This document shows, piece after piece, positions 9,205 to 18,250 of a stretch of 64,000 nt of DNA. The DNA comes from Indioceanicola profundi (GTDB taxonomy: Bacteria; Pseudomonadota; Alphaproteobacteria; Azospirillales; Azospirillaceae), in the NCBI RefSeq assembly GCF_003568845.1, contig NZ_CP030126.1, forward strand, positions 1,329,001-1,393,000, given 5' to 3'. The translations under genes were made by a program, and so were the position numbers. The notes beneath the pieces were generated by a model that saw only the letters and a list, made by a program, of their open reading frames with translations, did no database searches and had not been told where the DNA came from. Numbering within the stretch: the first letter of the stretch is position 1; each line of letters begins with the position of its first letter.

Positions 9205-10020
9205 TTGTCCGCCAATATCCAGCGCTTGCTCAACATCATGGCCACTCTGCGGGACCCGGAGCGCGGCTGTCCCTGGGATGTAGAGCAGACCTTCCGAACC
9301 ATCGCGCCACATACCATTGAAGAGGCGTACGAGGTCGCGGACGCTATCGAGAATGGCGATATGACATCGCTGAAGGATGAGCTGGGCGATCTGCTGTTCC
9401 AGGTGGTCTTCTACGCGCAGATGGCCCGCGAACAGGGTGGGTTCGATTTCGACGAGATCGCAGGACACATCGCCGAAAAAATGGTCCGCCGTCACCCGCA
9501 CGTCTTCGGCGACCAGCTGATCGAGACCGCACAGGACCAGACGGTCAATTGGGAGGCGCTGAAGGCCCGTGAGCGCGAGGCGAAAGCGGCTGCCTCCGGC
9601 CGGCCGCCATCCGCCCTGGACGGGGTTATCGCCGGTCTACCGGCCCTAACCCGCGCATTGAAGCTCCAGAAGCGTGCTGCCCGTGTCGGCTTCGACTGGA
9701 CCCGCGCGGAAGACATTCTGGACAAGATCGAAGAAGAGATTGGCGAACTTCGCGCGGAGCTCGATCGTGCCAAGCGTGAACCGGAGCGGGTGCAGGATGA
9801 AATGGGCGACCTGATCTTCGCCCTGGTCAATCTGGCCCGCCGGCTTGAAGTGGACCCGGAAACGGCGCTGCGCGGCACGAATTCCAAGTTCGACCGTCGC
9901 TTCCGCCAAGTGGAGGGTTGGCTTGCCGAACAGGGACGCAGTCCCGAGCAGGCCACGCTGGAGGAGATGGAAGAACTTTGGGTGCGCGCCAAGAGATCAG
10001 AGCGCAGAGCCGCCGAATAA
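9205..10020 (+). CDS. mazG: nucleoside triphosphate pyrophosphohydrolase
   Basis: House-cleaning NTP pyrophosphatase; the family hydrolyses all (d)NTPs to monophosphates. The 271-residue product carries two MazG domains: residues 5-120 with EEAYEVADAIE and KDELGDLLFQVVF, and a C-terminal copy with EIGELRAEL and DEMGDLIFALVNLAR, whose E-E and E-D pairs bind metal. The frame is open far upstream but the conserved part begins at residue 5 or so. I placed the start at TTG 9205 (LSANIQRLLNIM) with an AAGG about 8 bases before it; ATG 9238 would cut into the conserved region. Confidence 0.92.
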   Translation: MSANIQRLLNIMATLRDPERGCPWDVEQTFRTIAPHTIEEAYEVADAIENGDMTSLKDELGDLLFQVVFYAQMAREQGGFDFDEIAGHIAEKMVRRHPHVFGDQLIETAQDQTVNWEALKAREREAKAAASGRPPSALDGVIAGLPALTRALKLQKRAARVGFDWTRAEDILDKIEEEIGELRAELDRAKREPERVQDEMGDLIFALVNLARRLEVDPETALRGTNSKFDRRFRQVEGWLAEQGRSPEQATLEEMEELWVRAKRSERRAAE

Positions 10021-10049
10021 CCTGCTGATAATAAAAGGGAGATGTCCGG

Positions 10050-10826
10050 ATGAGCATGCCTGCCTACAGCCCGTCGACTGTGATGATCACCGGTGCCACC
10101 GGTGATTTCGGCAAAGCCTTCGCTTGACGTTTCGCCGCGCTCGGATCGAAACTGATCCTGACCGGGCGGACCGAAAGCAAGATCAAGGAGCTGTCTGCCG
10201 ATCTCGATATCCCCTTTCATCCCATTGTGGCGGATGTGCGGGACAGGAAGGCCATCGAGGCAGGCTTGGCCGCCCTGCCCGCTGAATTCGCGGATATCGA
10301 CCTGCTGGTGAACAATGCCGGCCTCGCCCTGGGCGCCGACCCCGCCTTCAAGTCCAACGTGGACGACTGGGAGGTGATGATCGACACCAACGACAAGGCA
10401 CTGGCGGTCATCACGGGCCTGGTCCTGCCGGGCATGGTGGCGCGCGGCAAGGGGCACATCATCAACATCAGCTCCACCGCCGGCAGCTATCCCTATCCGG
10501 GCGGGCATGTCTATTGCGCGTCAAAGGCCTTCGTAACGCAGTTCAGCCTGGCTCTCAGGGCCGACCTGATCGGCACCGGGGTGCGGGTCACGTCCGTGGA
10601 GCCCGGCATGGTGGAAACCAGCTTCAGCTTGGTCCGCTTCAAGGGCGATGAGGAGAAGGCCCGGAAGGTCTACGCCGATACGGTGCCGCTGACCGCGGAG
10701 GATGTTGCCGAGGCGGTGACCTGGGCGGCCACGCTGCCCCCGCATTTCAACGTAAACCGGGTCGAAATAATGCCGACCACCCAGGGTCCGGGCGCACTCG
10801 GGGTATATCGCACCCCGAAGAGCTGA
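10050..10826 (+). pseudogene. YdfG-like short-chain dehydrogenase with in-frame stop at codon 26
   Basis: Starting at ATG 10050 the frame encodes the Rossmann motif TGATGDFG and then meets TGA at 10125-10127, where the family has Arg in an RRF motif; a single C-to-T change of CGA would give it. The same frame then continues unbroken to 10826 with NNAGLALG, the catalytic Ser in SSTAGSYPYPGG, and YCASK. The ending VNRVEIMPTTQ is characteristic of YdfG (NADP-dependent 3-hydroxy acid / serine dehydrogenase). A restart at ATG 10227 would lack the nucleotide-binding motif. Either a recent nonsense mutation or a sequencing error. It sits 29 bases after mazG. Confidence 0.85.
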
Positions 10827-10844
10827 TGGAGTTCCAGGGGGCGG

Positions 10845-11648
10845 TCACACCCCGAATAGAAGCTCGTGCAGCGCCCGCCAGCTTTCGCGGTCGGGCGCAA
10901 GCAGCAGACCGCCCTCAATCTCCGTCGGGGAATAAGGCAATCCGTTCAACCGGGCGCCATAACCGCCGGCCTCCCGATGGATCAGAACGCCTGGGGTATG
11001 GTCCCAGGGCATCATGCGCCGGTACAGGGCGAAATGCGCTTCTCCCCTCGCCAGGCGGAGATATTCGTGGCCCGCGCAGTAGAGGTCGAAGCACTCGCGC
11101 AGAGCGCCTTTCTTCTCCTCCATCTGATCGCGCATGCGGCGGTCGAAGAAGCGGTTCTTGATCGCTCCGCTCGACTCAGACAGGGGAGCCGGAGCGGCTA
11201 CCTGTAGACGGCCACCACCCATCCAGGCGCCCTCGCCTTTGGCGGCCGTCGCCGTTTCACCGCCGATCGGGTCGTGAATCCAACCGGCAAGCGTTTCGCC
11301 CGCACTCACCAGCGCGACCATCACCGCGAAGACCGGCTTGCCAGAGGCGAAATTCTGCGTTCCGTCGACGGGATCGACGATCCAGACCGGAGCCTCCTCG
11401 AAGACCCTTCCCAGCACCTTGGCATCCGCGGCGTAGGCTTCCTCTCCCAGGACCGTGGAGCCGGGTAGCAGATCGGTCAGGCGGCGGGTCAGTTCGCGTT
11501 CCGCGGCTTCGTCTGCAATGGTGACGATGTCGCCGGGGCCCTTCATCCGGACATCCGCCTCCTCCAGCCGGCGGAAACGGGGCAGGATTTCCGACGCGGC
11601 GACATCGGCGATGATGGAGGTTACCCGATCCATATCCGGAAGCGTCAC
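10845..11648 (-). CDS. inositol monophosphatase family protein
   Basis: A 267-residue Mg-dependent sugar phosphatase of the SuhB/HisN/CysQ superfamily. Metal ligands are visible as GEEAY (about residues 68-72), DPVDGTQNF (about 92-100) and WDHTPGVLIHREAGG near 218. The paralogous functions (inositol-1-phosphate, histidinol phosphate, PAP) cannot be separated from sequence alone. It converges with the SDR gene (18 bases apart) and starts 182 bases from the divergent small gene. No operon partner is visible. Confidence 0.88.
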   Translation of the reverse strand: MTLPDMDRVTSIIADVAASEILPRFRRLEEADVRMKGPGDIVTIADEAAERELTRRLTDLLPGSTVLGEEAYAADAKVLGRVFEEAPVWIVDPVDGTQNFASGKPVFAVMVALVSAGETLAGWIHDPIGGETATAAKGEGAWMGGGRLQVAAPAPLSESSGAIKNRFFDRRMRDQMEEKKGALRECFDLYCAGHEYLRLARGEAHFALYRRMMPWDHTPGVLIHREAGGYGARLNGLPYSPTEIEGGLLLAPDRESWRALHELLFGV

Positions 11649-11830
11649 TCAAGCCCCCTCAATCCAGTTGTGCGCCCGTCCTGCGGACGGACCTTCATAG
11701 GGCTAAACGGGTGCGGCTTCAAATGCGCCGTACCCAAGGGCGACTTTCCGCCAGTAGCATGCAAGTCCCTGCGTGACGTGGCAGCCTGGGAATGGTTGGT
11801 CCGGACCTCATCGCTTCAAAGGAGGGCCAG

Positions 11831-12016
11831 ATGGCGGACCGGAACGAACAAGGTGGGAAAGATTCGGAGAAAACCTTGGGTCAGCAGCAGGGTGACCTGC
11901 CGGAGGACGCCGGGACGACGCGGCCCGGAGGTGCGGGGATTGGCCAGCCTGGAGAGAAGAAGCCGGACCGGCCTGCGATCCAGGGCGTCGATCATCCCAA
12001 GCCGAACCAGACATGA
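11831..12016 (+). CDS. 61-residue disordered hypothetical protein
   Basis: Starts at ATG 11831 with a near-perfect AAGGAGG 5-6 bases upstream and is followed directly by a strong terminator, so it is very likely expressed as its own transcript. The product is highly charged and rich in Gly, Gln, Pro, Asp and Lys, with no hydrophobic core, no cysteine and no membrane segment; it should be intrinsically disordered. I recognise no family. An upstream in-frame GTG/ATG (11792) would lack the ribosome site. Confidence 0.7.
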   Translation: MADRNEQGGKDSEKTLGQQQGDLPEDAGTTRPGGAGIGQPGEKKPDRPAIQGVDHPKPNQT

Positions 12017-12022
12017 GAGAAA

Positions 12023-12046
12023 GGCGGGCCGGCGAACCGGCCCGCC
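12023..12046. terminator. strong hairpin, probable bidirectional terminator
   Basis: A perfect 10-bp stem GGCGGGCCGG / CCGGCCCGCC with a CGAA tetraloop sits between the ends of the convergent small gene (stop 12016) and hflX (stop 12049). On the minus strand it is followed by a run of T and C only of short length, so efficiency is uncertain. Confidence 0.75.
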
Positions 12047-12048
12047 CA

Positions 12049-13419
12049 TTATGCACGGCGTGCTTCCTGCACCGGCGGCATGGGCTGTACCTCATAGCCG
12101 AACCGGCCGGTGAAGCGCGCCACGTCGGCCGGTTCCAGCGCCACCCGCAGATGGGCGTTGGTCTCATCATCGCTGCGGTCGAGGATTTCGCCTCGGCTGT
12201 GCAGCCATGCGATCGCAGCGCCATCGGCCAGATCCACCGCAAGCTCGATAACATCCCGCCCGGCGACCATCCGGCGGTCGATGAAGTCGAACAGAGTGTC
12301 GATCCCTTCACCGGTCAGGGCGGAAATCGCGACTGTGCCGCCAGCCCGGCGGGCTTGGCGCAGCAACGACTCCCGTTCCTCCTCCGGCAGCAGATCGACC
12401 TTGTTCAGCACCTCGACCAAGCGGTCGTCCGTGTCCGCCGTGATGCCGAGGTCTTTCAGAACCTGCTCCACATCGGCCTTCTGGGCCTCTGTGTCCGGGT
12501 GGGAAACGTCCCGGACATGCAGGATGATGTCAGCGGCCTGAACTTCCTCAAGCGTGGCGCGGAACGCTTCCACAAGCCCGTGCGGCAGGTCGGAGATAAA
12601 GCCGACCGTGTCCGACAGGATGATCTTGCGATTCGACGGAAGCACGATGGACCGCATGGTCGGGTCCAGCGTGGCAAACAGAAGGTCCTTGGCGAACACC
12701 TCCGCCCCGGCCATCCGGTTGAACAGCGTCGACTTCCCGGCATTGGTGTAGCCGACCAGCGCCACCACCGGATAGGGCACCTTCTCCCGCGCCTTACGGT
12801 GCAGGCCGCGGGTGCGCCTCACCTCATCCAGTTCACTCTTCAGCTTGACAATGCGGTCGCCGATCAGCCGCCGGTCCAGCTCGATCTGGCTTTCGCCAGG
12901 ACCGCCGAGGAAGCCGAAGCCGCCGCGCTGCCGCTCCAGATGGGTCCAGGACCGGACGAGACGGGAACGCTGATATGTCAGCGCCGCCAGTTCGACCTGC
13001 AACTGGCCCTCACGGGTCCGGGCGCGGGCGCCGAAGATTTCCAGGATCAGGCCGGTGCGGTCGATGACCTTCACCTTCCATTCCCGTTCCAGATTGCGCT
13101 GCTGAATGGGCGTAAGGGCATGGTCGACGATGACCAGTTGAGCCTCGGCCTCCTCGGCGCGCCGCCCGATCTCCTCCACAGCGCCGGTGCCCAGAAGGGT
13201 GGCCGGACGCGGGCGTGTGACACGCACGCAGGTGGCGAATGCGACTTCGAGATCAATGGCGAGTGCAAGCCCGGCCGCCTCTTCCAGGCGCGCCGCGGGA
13301 GCGCGGCTGTCGTCCCGGTCGCCGGGCATGACCGGGTGGATGACGACGGCGCGGGTTGCAGGCCCGCGCACGTCGGAAACAGATATATTAGTCGTGGTCG
13401 GCCTCCTTGGCCGGCTCAA
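12049..13419 (-). CDS. hflX: GTPase HflX
   Basis: Ribosome-associated GTPase that splits stalled 70S ribosomes. Up to 456 residues: HflX N-terminal domain with [11 protein letters not shown] and [13 protein letters not shown], the glycine-rich [19 protein letters not shown] linker, then the G domain with [17 protein letters not shown] and NKVD. The start is unclear: the longest form begins at a TTG at 13419 inside hfq, and GTG 13371 is an alternative, while the only good ribosome site (AAGGAGG near 13401-13407) lies between them. It follows hfq directly, the classic hfq-hflX pair. Confidence 0.95.
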   Translation of the reverse strand: MSRPRRPTTTNISVSDVRGPATRAVVIHPVMPGDRDDSRAPAARLEEAAGLALAIDLEVAFATCVRVTRPRPATLLGTGAVEEIGRRAEEAEAQLVIVDHALTPIQQRNLEREWKVKVIDRTGLILEIFGARARTREGQLQVELAALTYQRSRLVRSWTHLERQRGGFGFLGGPGESQIELDRRLIGDRIVKLKSELDEVRRTRGLHRKAREKVPYPVVALVGYTNAGKSTLFNRMAGAEVFAKDLLFATLDPTMRSIVLPSNRKIILSDTVGFISDLPHGLVEAFRATLEEVQAADIILHVRDVSHPDTEAQKADVEQVLKDLGITADTDDRLVEVLNKVDLLPEEERESLLRQARRAGGTVAISALTGEGIDTLFDFIDRRMVAGRDVIELAVDLADGAAIAWLHSRGEILDRSDDETNAHLRVALEPADVARFTGRFGYEVQPMPPVQEARRA

Positions 13420-13636
13420 AAAGCTGAATCGGGTGAGCCGGCATCACAGTCGAAATCGCGTGCTTATAGACAAGCTGCGAATGGGCATCGCGGCGCAGAA
13501 GCACGGAAAAATTATCGAACCAAGTGATGATACCCTGTAGCTTCACGCCGTTGACCAGAAAGACGGTGACGGGCGTCTTGTTCTTACGGACGTGATTCAG
13601 AAATACGTCCTGAACGTTCTGTGATTTTTCTGACAT
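13388..13636 (-). CDS. hfq: RNA chaperone Hfq
   Basis: An 82-residue Sm-like hexameric protein that matches small RNAs to mRNAs. The Sm1 region ([22 protein letters not shown] at about 8-29, [12 protein letters not shown]) and the Sm2 signature [10 protein letters not shown] are intact, and the C-terminal tail is short as usual in alphaproteobacteria. Its 3' end contains the ribosome site that probably serves hflX, suggesting translational coupling. Confidence 0.98.
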   Translation of the reverse strand: MSEKSQNVQDVFLNHVRKNKTPVTVFLVNGVKLQGIITWFDNFSVLLRRDAHSQLVYKHAISTVMPAHPIQLFEPAKEADHD

Positions 13637-13718
13637 TGGAGCAGCCTCGCTTTGCTCAGTTTTTTGGGGTTCTTACGAACCCAGACGACGGATGCGGCGA
13701 GTCTGCCGGAAGCCCCGG

Positions 13719-14423
13719 TCACGGACGCGCCGCCGCCTTGACGGATATGGTATCACCAATCCGCTGCACCAAGGCGGAAATCGCAGCACAGCCATCCAAC
13801 CGATATGCCGGCGGGAAACGGTCCAGGTTCGGCCCATCGGTCGGGGTCGAGCCGACCAGAACAGGAAGACATCCGGCCCGGTGTGCGCATTCCATATCGA
13901 CATCGGCGTCCCCCACGAACCAGACATCCCGCCCAGGCGGAATGCCCGATGGTGACAAGGCCATTTCAACCGGCGCGACTGCCGGCTTGTCCGTCGGTGC
14001 ATCCGTAGCGCCGACCAGCCGTCCGAAGTAGCCGTCCCAACCCAGATGCGTCGCTTCGGCACGAAGGAACTGCCCCTTCTTGTTGGAAACCACCGCCAGA
14101 TAGATACCGCTCGCATGCAGTTCCTTCAGCAGCCTCTCGGCTCCTGCCAGCGGTTCCAGGTAGGCGATGTGGTTCTGCTCGAAGTGGGCATAGAAGATGT
14201 CCCGCGCGCGGTGCCAATCGTCACCGAAGATCGTCGGGAAGCTGTCCCGCAGGCTGTGGCGGATGCGCTTATAGCCCTCCTCCATGGTCCAGGGTTCCAT
14301 CCCGAACGCGGTCAGGGCAGCGTTGATCGAAGCAACGACGCATCCCCAGTTGCTGACAAGCGTGTTGTCCCAATCGAACAGGATGGCCCGGGGCAGCGTG
14401 TCGGGAATGGTGGCGGTCATCAT
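13719..14423 (-). CDS. HAD-family hydrolase (phosphoglycolate phosphatase-like)
   Basis: A 234-residue haloacid dehalogenase-fold phosphatase. Motif I FDWDNTLV (residues 15-22), motif II VVSNKKG, and motif IV GDADVDMECAHRAGC are visible. The start overlaps the D-amino-acid transaminase stop (ATGA), so it belongs to that transcript; the pairing with hfq downstream is common in Rhodospirillales. Substrate not deducible. Confidence 0.88.
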   Translation of the reverse strand: MMTATIPDTLPRAILFDWDNTLVSNWGCVVASINAALTAFGMEPWTMEEGYKRIRHSLRDSFPTIFGDDWHRARDIFYAHFEQNHIAYLEPLAGAERLLKELHASGIYLAVVSNKKGQFLRAEATHLGWDGYFGRLVGATDAPTDKPAVAPVEMALSPSGIPPGRDVWFVGDADVDMECAHRAGCLPVLVGSTPTDGPNLDRFPPAYRLDGCAAISALVQRIGDTISVKAAARP

Positions 14424-15301
14424 GCATTCTCCGCCGGCAGCGGCACTGGATCGGGCGTGCCGACATGGTTCATATAGGCCTGTCGCAATTGCCGGCCGAG
14501 CGGTCCCGGCTTTCCGTTCCCGACAGGCTTCCCGTCGATGCTGGTAACCGGAAGGACGAAGGTGCTGGCGCTTGAGATGAAGGCTTCTTTCGCCCGGTAC
14601 GCCTCATCCAGGGTAAAGGCGCGCTCCTCGAACGGGATTCCGAGGCCCGCGGCAAGGCGGATCAGGCTCTGGCGGGTGATGCCGTTGAGGATCAGACTAC
14701 TGGCCGGGCGGGTGACCAGCGCACCCGCCTCCGTCACGATCCAGGCATTGGAGGAACAGCCCTCCGTCACTGTGCCGTCCGGATCGATCTGCCACGCTTC
14801 GAAAGCTCCCTTCTCCACTGCCTGCTGCTTGCCCAGAACCTGCGGCAGCAGGCTGACCGACTTGATGTCGCGGCGCAGCCAACGGATGTCGGGGATGGTG
14901 ACGACCGGAACGCCGTCCGCCAGTTGCCGCGGGCTCTGGAATTTGGTCCGGCGGCAGGTCAGCACCAGCGTCGGGGCCGCCTTGGCCGGGAACTTGAAAT
15001 CGCGCGGCGCCCGGCCACGGGTGATCTGGATATAGAGCAGCGCATCGGCCATGCGGTTCCGGACGACCATCTGCCGCATGATCATTTTCAGCGTCTGCGG
15101 CGTGACCGGCCAAGCGATGCGGAGTTCATCCAAGGAGCGGGCGAGGCGTGCCAGATGACCTTCCTCGTCCGCCAGCCTGCCGTTGACCACGGTGACGACC
15201 TCATAGACGCCGTCGGCAAACTGGAAGCCGCGATCCTCGATATGGACCGTGGCACTGTCATGCGGCACGTACCTGCCGTCGACATAGGCGATGCGGGGCA
15301 T
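14420..15301 (-). CDS. dat: D-amino-acid transaminase
   Basis: A 293-residue fold-type IV PLP enzyme, interconverting D-alanine and D-glutamate for peptidoglycan. The N-terminal YVDGRYVPHDSATVHIEDRGFQFADGVYE is typical; the PLP lysine is in RRDIKSVSLLPQVLGKQ (about residue 145), and EGCSSNAWIV binds the cofactor phosphate. Branched-chain aminotransferase and aminodeoxychorismate lyase share the fold, but the IKSVSLL context favours the D-amino-acid enzyme. Confidence 0.9.
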   Translation of the reverse strand: MPRIAYVDGRYVPHDSATVHIEDRGFQFADGVYEVVTVVNGRLADEEGHLARLARSLDELRIAWPVTPQTLKMIMRQMVVRNRMADALLYIQITRGRAPRDFKFPAKAAPTLVLTCRRTKFQSPRQLADGVPVVTIPDIRWLRRDIKSVSLLPQVLGKQQAVEKGAFEAWQIDPDGTVTEGCSSNAWIVTEAGALVTRPASSLILNGITRQSLIRLAAGLGIPFEERAFTLDEAYRAKEAFISSASTFVLPVTSIDGKPVGNGKPGPLGRQLRQAYMNHVGTPDPVPLPAENA

Positions 15302-15351
15302 GGACGGACAGGCTCCGGGAGCTTCGAGAGGTTTGAAGCGGCAATCGGAGT

Positions 15352-16728
15352 TCAGAAGAACTCGAGCCGCACGGCGAACATCTTCTCCACCTTCTTCACC
15401 TGCCCGACCTCCGCCAGGATGATGACGCGGTCGTTCGGCTTCACCACGGTGGAGGGGCGCGGAATGATTACTTCGCTTCCGCGCACGATCGCCCCGACGA
15501 TGACCCCGGCCGGCAGCCGGATGTCCCGCAGGGGCTGGTTCACCAGCGCGGATGTCTCCAGCGCTTCCGCTTCTATCACCTCGGCGAAGCCCTCGCGCAG
15601 GGAATGCACCGCCTTGATGCGTCCGCGCCGGACATGCTGGAGGATCGACGATACGGTGATGGAGCGCGGGCTGACCACCGCGTCGATGCCCAGCGGGTGG
15701 ACCAGTGGCTGGTATGTGGTCTTGTTGATCAGCGTAATTGCCCGCTCGCAGCCATACCGCTTGGCCAGCAGGGAGGCGAGGATGTTGCCCTCGTCATTGT
15801 TGGTAACGGCCACCACCGTCTCGCTGGCGCGGACATTAGCCTCTTCCAGGATGTCCGGGTCGAGGCCGTCGCCGTGCAGCACCATGGTCCGCGACAGACG
15901 CTGCGCCACATACTGGGCGCGTTTGCGGTCTACCTCAATGATGCGGGCAGAGACCTGGGCGTGCTTCTCCTCGATCTCCTCGGCCAGACACAGGCCGATA
16001 TTTCCACCGCCGATGATGATCACCCGGCGGGCTTCGGGCTCCTCATGGCCGAAAGCGGCCATCGCGCGGCCCACATGGTTCGTATCGGCAACGAAATAAA
16101 CCTCGTCCCCGGCCAGCATCTGGTCGTCGCCGGAGGGGATGATGGGCTTCTCGTTCCGGACTATGGCCACCACCTCGATGTTGAGGTCCGGGAACAGGCC
16201 GGTGAGTTGGCGCAGCGGCGTGTTGATGATCGGGCAGCTCTCCGTGCAGACGACGCCGACTACCCGCACCTTGCCGTCGGCCAGCGGGATCATGTCAAAC
16301 GCGCCCGGCACCTGAAGGCGGCGGGCGACCGCCCGAGCCACTTCGATCTCCGGAGAGATGATGACGTCGATGGGCAGGTGGTCGCGGCTGAACAGGTCTG
16401 CCCAGATCGGCTGCAGATAGCTCTGGTGGCGCACGCGGGCGATCTTGGTTGGCACGTTGAACAGGCTGTTCGCCACTTGGCAGGCCACCATGTTCACTTC
16501 GTCCGCCAGCGTCACCGCGATGATCATATCGGCATCCGCCGCCCCCGCCTGCTCCAGCACGTTGGGGTGGGAGGCGAAGCCGACCATGGCCTGGACATCC
16601 AGCGTGTCGCTGATCTTCTGGATCAGCTCTGCCGACTGGTCGATGACGGTGACGTTGTTGCCTTCCGACGCAAGGTACCGGGCGATGTTCGACCCGACCT
16701 GACCTGCGCCGCAAACAATGACTTTCAT
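15352..16728 (-). CDS. trkA: Trk potassium uptake regulatory subunit TrkA
   Basis: A 458-residue cytoplasmic NAD-binding subunit gating TrkH/TrkG potassium channels. It has two Rossmann RCK_N domains (GAGQVGSNIARYLA at 7-20 and GGGNIGLCLAEEIE near 238-251), each followed by an RCK_C domain. It lies between ntrX and dat, the standard position in this group, separated from ntrX by a short hairpin region. No trkH is in the window. Confidence 0.95.
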   Translation of the reverse strand: MKVIVCGAGQVGSNIARYLASEGNNVTVIDQSAELIQKISDTLDVQAMVGFASHPNVLEQAGAADADMIIAVTLADEVNMVACQVANSLFNVPTKIARVRHQSYLQPIWADLFSRDHLPIDVIISPEIEVARAVARRLQVPGAFDMIPLADGKVRVVGVVCTESCPIINTPLRQLTGLFPDLNIEVVAIVRNEKPIIPSGDDQMLAGDEVYFVADTNHVGRAMAAFGHEEPEARRVIIIGGGNIGLCLAEEIEEKHAQVSARIIEVDRKRAQYVAQRLSRTMVLHGDGLDPDILEEANVRASETVVAVTNNDEGNILASLLAKRYGCERAITLINKTTYQPLVHPLGIDAVVSPRSITVSSILQHVRRGRIKAVHSLREGFAEVIEAEALETSALVNQPLRDIRLPAGVIVGAIVRGSEVIIPRPSTVVKPNDRVIILAEVGQVKKVEKMFAVRLEFF

Positions 16729-16755
16729 GCGTGGATCACCACGTTAATGCCAATC

Positions 16756-16781
16756 GGGCGGCACTGTGAGCAATGCCGCCC
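16756..16781 (-). terminator. hairpin between ntrX and trkA
   Basis: GGGCGGCA and TGCCGCCC form an 8-bp stem with a 10-base loop in the 111-base ntrX-trkA gap. No T-run follows, so it may be a weak terminator or an mRNA-stability hairpin. Confidence 0.4.
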
Positions 16782-16839
16782 GCATCATGCCCGAGCCTTG
16801 CCAGGACTGGAAGCCTGTCCATGGCGCGGCGGACGGCGT

Positions 16840-18246
16840 CTATTCCACCCCGACCCGCGCACCGTTTTTTTCGGAACCATGCACGCCCAGGGACTTGAGC
16901 TTGCGGTGCAGGGCGGAGCGTTCCATCCCGACGAAGGCTGCCGTGCGGGAGATGTTGCCGCCGAACCGCGTGACCTGGGCCAGGAGGTATTCCCGCTCGA
17001 AGACCTCGCGCGCCTCACGCAGCGGAAGCCCCATGATCTCGCCGCCCTTCTCCCACTTCAGAACGGTCGGGGTGATCGCGCCGATCTCCGGCGGGAGCAT
17101 GTCGGCGCGGATCGGCTCCGTCGGTGAGCCGGACACCATGATCAGCAGCCATTCGACCACATTGCGGAGCTGCCGCACATTGCCGGGCCAATCATAGGCC
17201 TGGAGCGCCGCCATAGCATCCTCGCCGAAGGTGCGGAGCGGCAGACCCTGCGCCTCCGCAGTCTTCTGCATGAAATGGCGGGCCAGCAGTGGAATGTCAT
17301 CGCGGCGGTCGCGCAGGGGCGGCACCTTCAGCGGCACGACGGACAGACGATAGAACAGGTCCTGACGGAACCTTCCCAGTTCGATTTCCGCGGTGAGGTC
17401 ATGATTGGTGCTGGCGATCACCCGCACATCCACCTCGACCCGGCTGGAGCCGCCGACCCGCTCAAAAGTCTGCTCCTGCAGGACGCGCACGATCTTGCCC
17501 TGGGTTTCCAGCGGCATGTCCGCGACTTCGTCCAGGAACAGCGTACCGCCATGCGCCTGCTCGAAGGTGCCGACCTTGCGCCCGCCGCCATCCACCGGGT
17601 GTTCCGTCCCGAACAGCTCCACCTCCATCCGATCCGGACGCATGGTGGCGCAGTTCAGCGCGACGAAAGGCGCATCGGCCCGGCGGGAGCGAGCGTGGAT
17701 CATCCGCGCCACGATCTCCTTGCCGCTGCCGGGTGGACCGCTGATCAGGACGCGTGAACCGGTCGGCGCCACCTTCTCTACCGCGTGGCGGAGCTGATTG
17801 ATCGGGATGCTCTTGCCGACGAGTTCTCCATCCACGCCGACGCGGCCCCGCAGCTCCCGGTTCTCGCGACGGAGACGCGCCGCCTCGATCGCACGCTCCA
17901 CCAGAAGGATCAGCCGGTCGGCCTTGAACGGTTTCTCGATGAAGTCGTAGGCGCCCTTCTTGATGGCGGCGACAGCAGTTTCGATGTTGCCATGGCCGCT
18001 GATCATCACGACAGGCACGTCCGCATGGTCGCGCTTCAGCTCATCCAGGATCTGAAGGCCATCCAGGCGGCTTCCCTGGAGCCAGATATCCAGGATGACG
18101 AGGCTGGGCCGGCGTGCGGCAACAGCGGCAATCGCCTGGTCGGCGTCAGCCGCTTCCCGCGTTTTCATGCCCTCGTCTTCCAGGATGCCGGCGATCAGCA
18201 TCCGGATGTCGGTCTCGTCATCGACGATCAGAATGTCGTGTGCCAT
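16840..18246 (-). CDS. ntrX: response regulator NtrX
   Basis: A 468-residue NtrC-family regulator that works with NtrY in nitrogen, nitrate and redox responses. Receiver domain (DDETDIR, phospho-Asp in VILDIWLQG, K in EKPF), AAA+ domain with GPPGSGKE, and a Fis-type helix-turn-helix at the end (GNISRTAAFVGMERSALHRKLK). The sigma-54-contacting GAFTGA loop is absent: the segment after ELFG reads TEHPVDGGGRKVGTFEQA. This loss is, as I recall, known for NtrX. It starts 4 bases after ntrY. Confidence 0.95.
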   Translation of the reverse strand: MAHDILIVDDETDIRMLIAGILEDEGMKTREAADADQAIAAVAARRPSLVILDIWLQGSRLDGLQILDELKRDHADVPVVMISGHGNIETAVAAIKKGAYDFIEKPFKADRLILLVERAIEAARLRRENRELRGRVGVDGELVGKSIPINQLRHAVEKVAPTGSRVLISGPPGSGKEIVARMIHARSRRADAPFVALNCATMRPDRMEVELFGTEHPVDGGGRKVGTFEQAHGGTLFLDEVADMPLETQGKIVRVLQEQTFERVGGSSRVEVDVRVIASTNHDLTAEIELGRFRQDLFYRLSVVPLKVPPLRDRRDDIPLLARHFMQKTAEAQGLPLRTFGEDAMAALQAYDWPGNVRQLRNVVEWLLIMVSGSPTEPIRADMLPPEIGAITPTVLKWEKGGEIMGLPLREAREVFEREYLLAQVTRFGGNISRTAAFVGMERSALHRKLKSLGVHGSEKNGARVGVE

Positions 18247-18250
18247 GCTT

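Noticed and set aside
10125-10127. TGA in the SDR gene as selenocysteine
   Set aside because: The position is a structural Arg in the family, not a redox site, and no SECIS-like hairpin follows.
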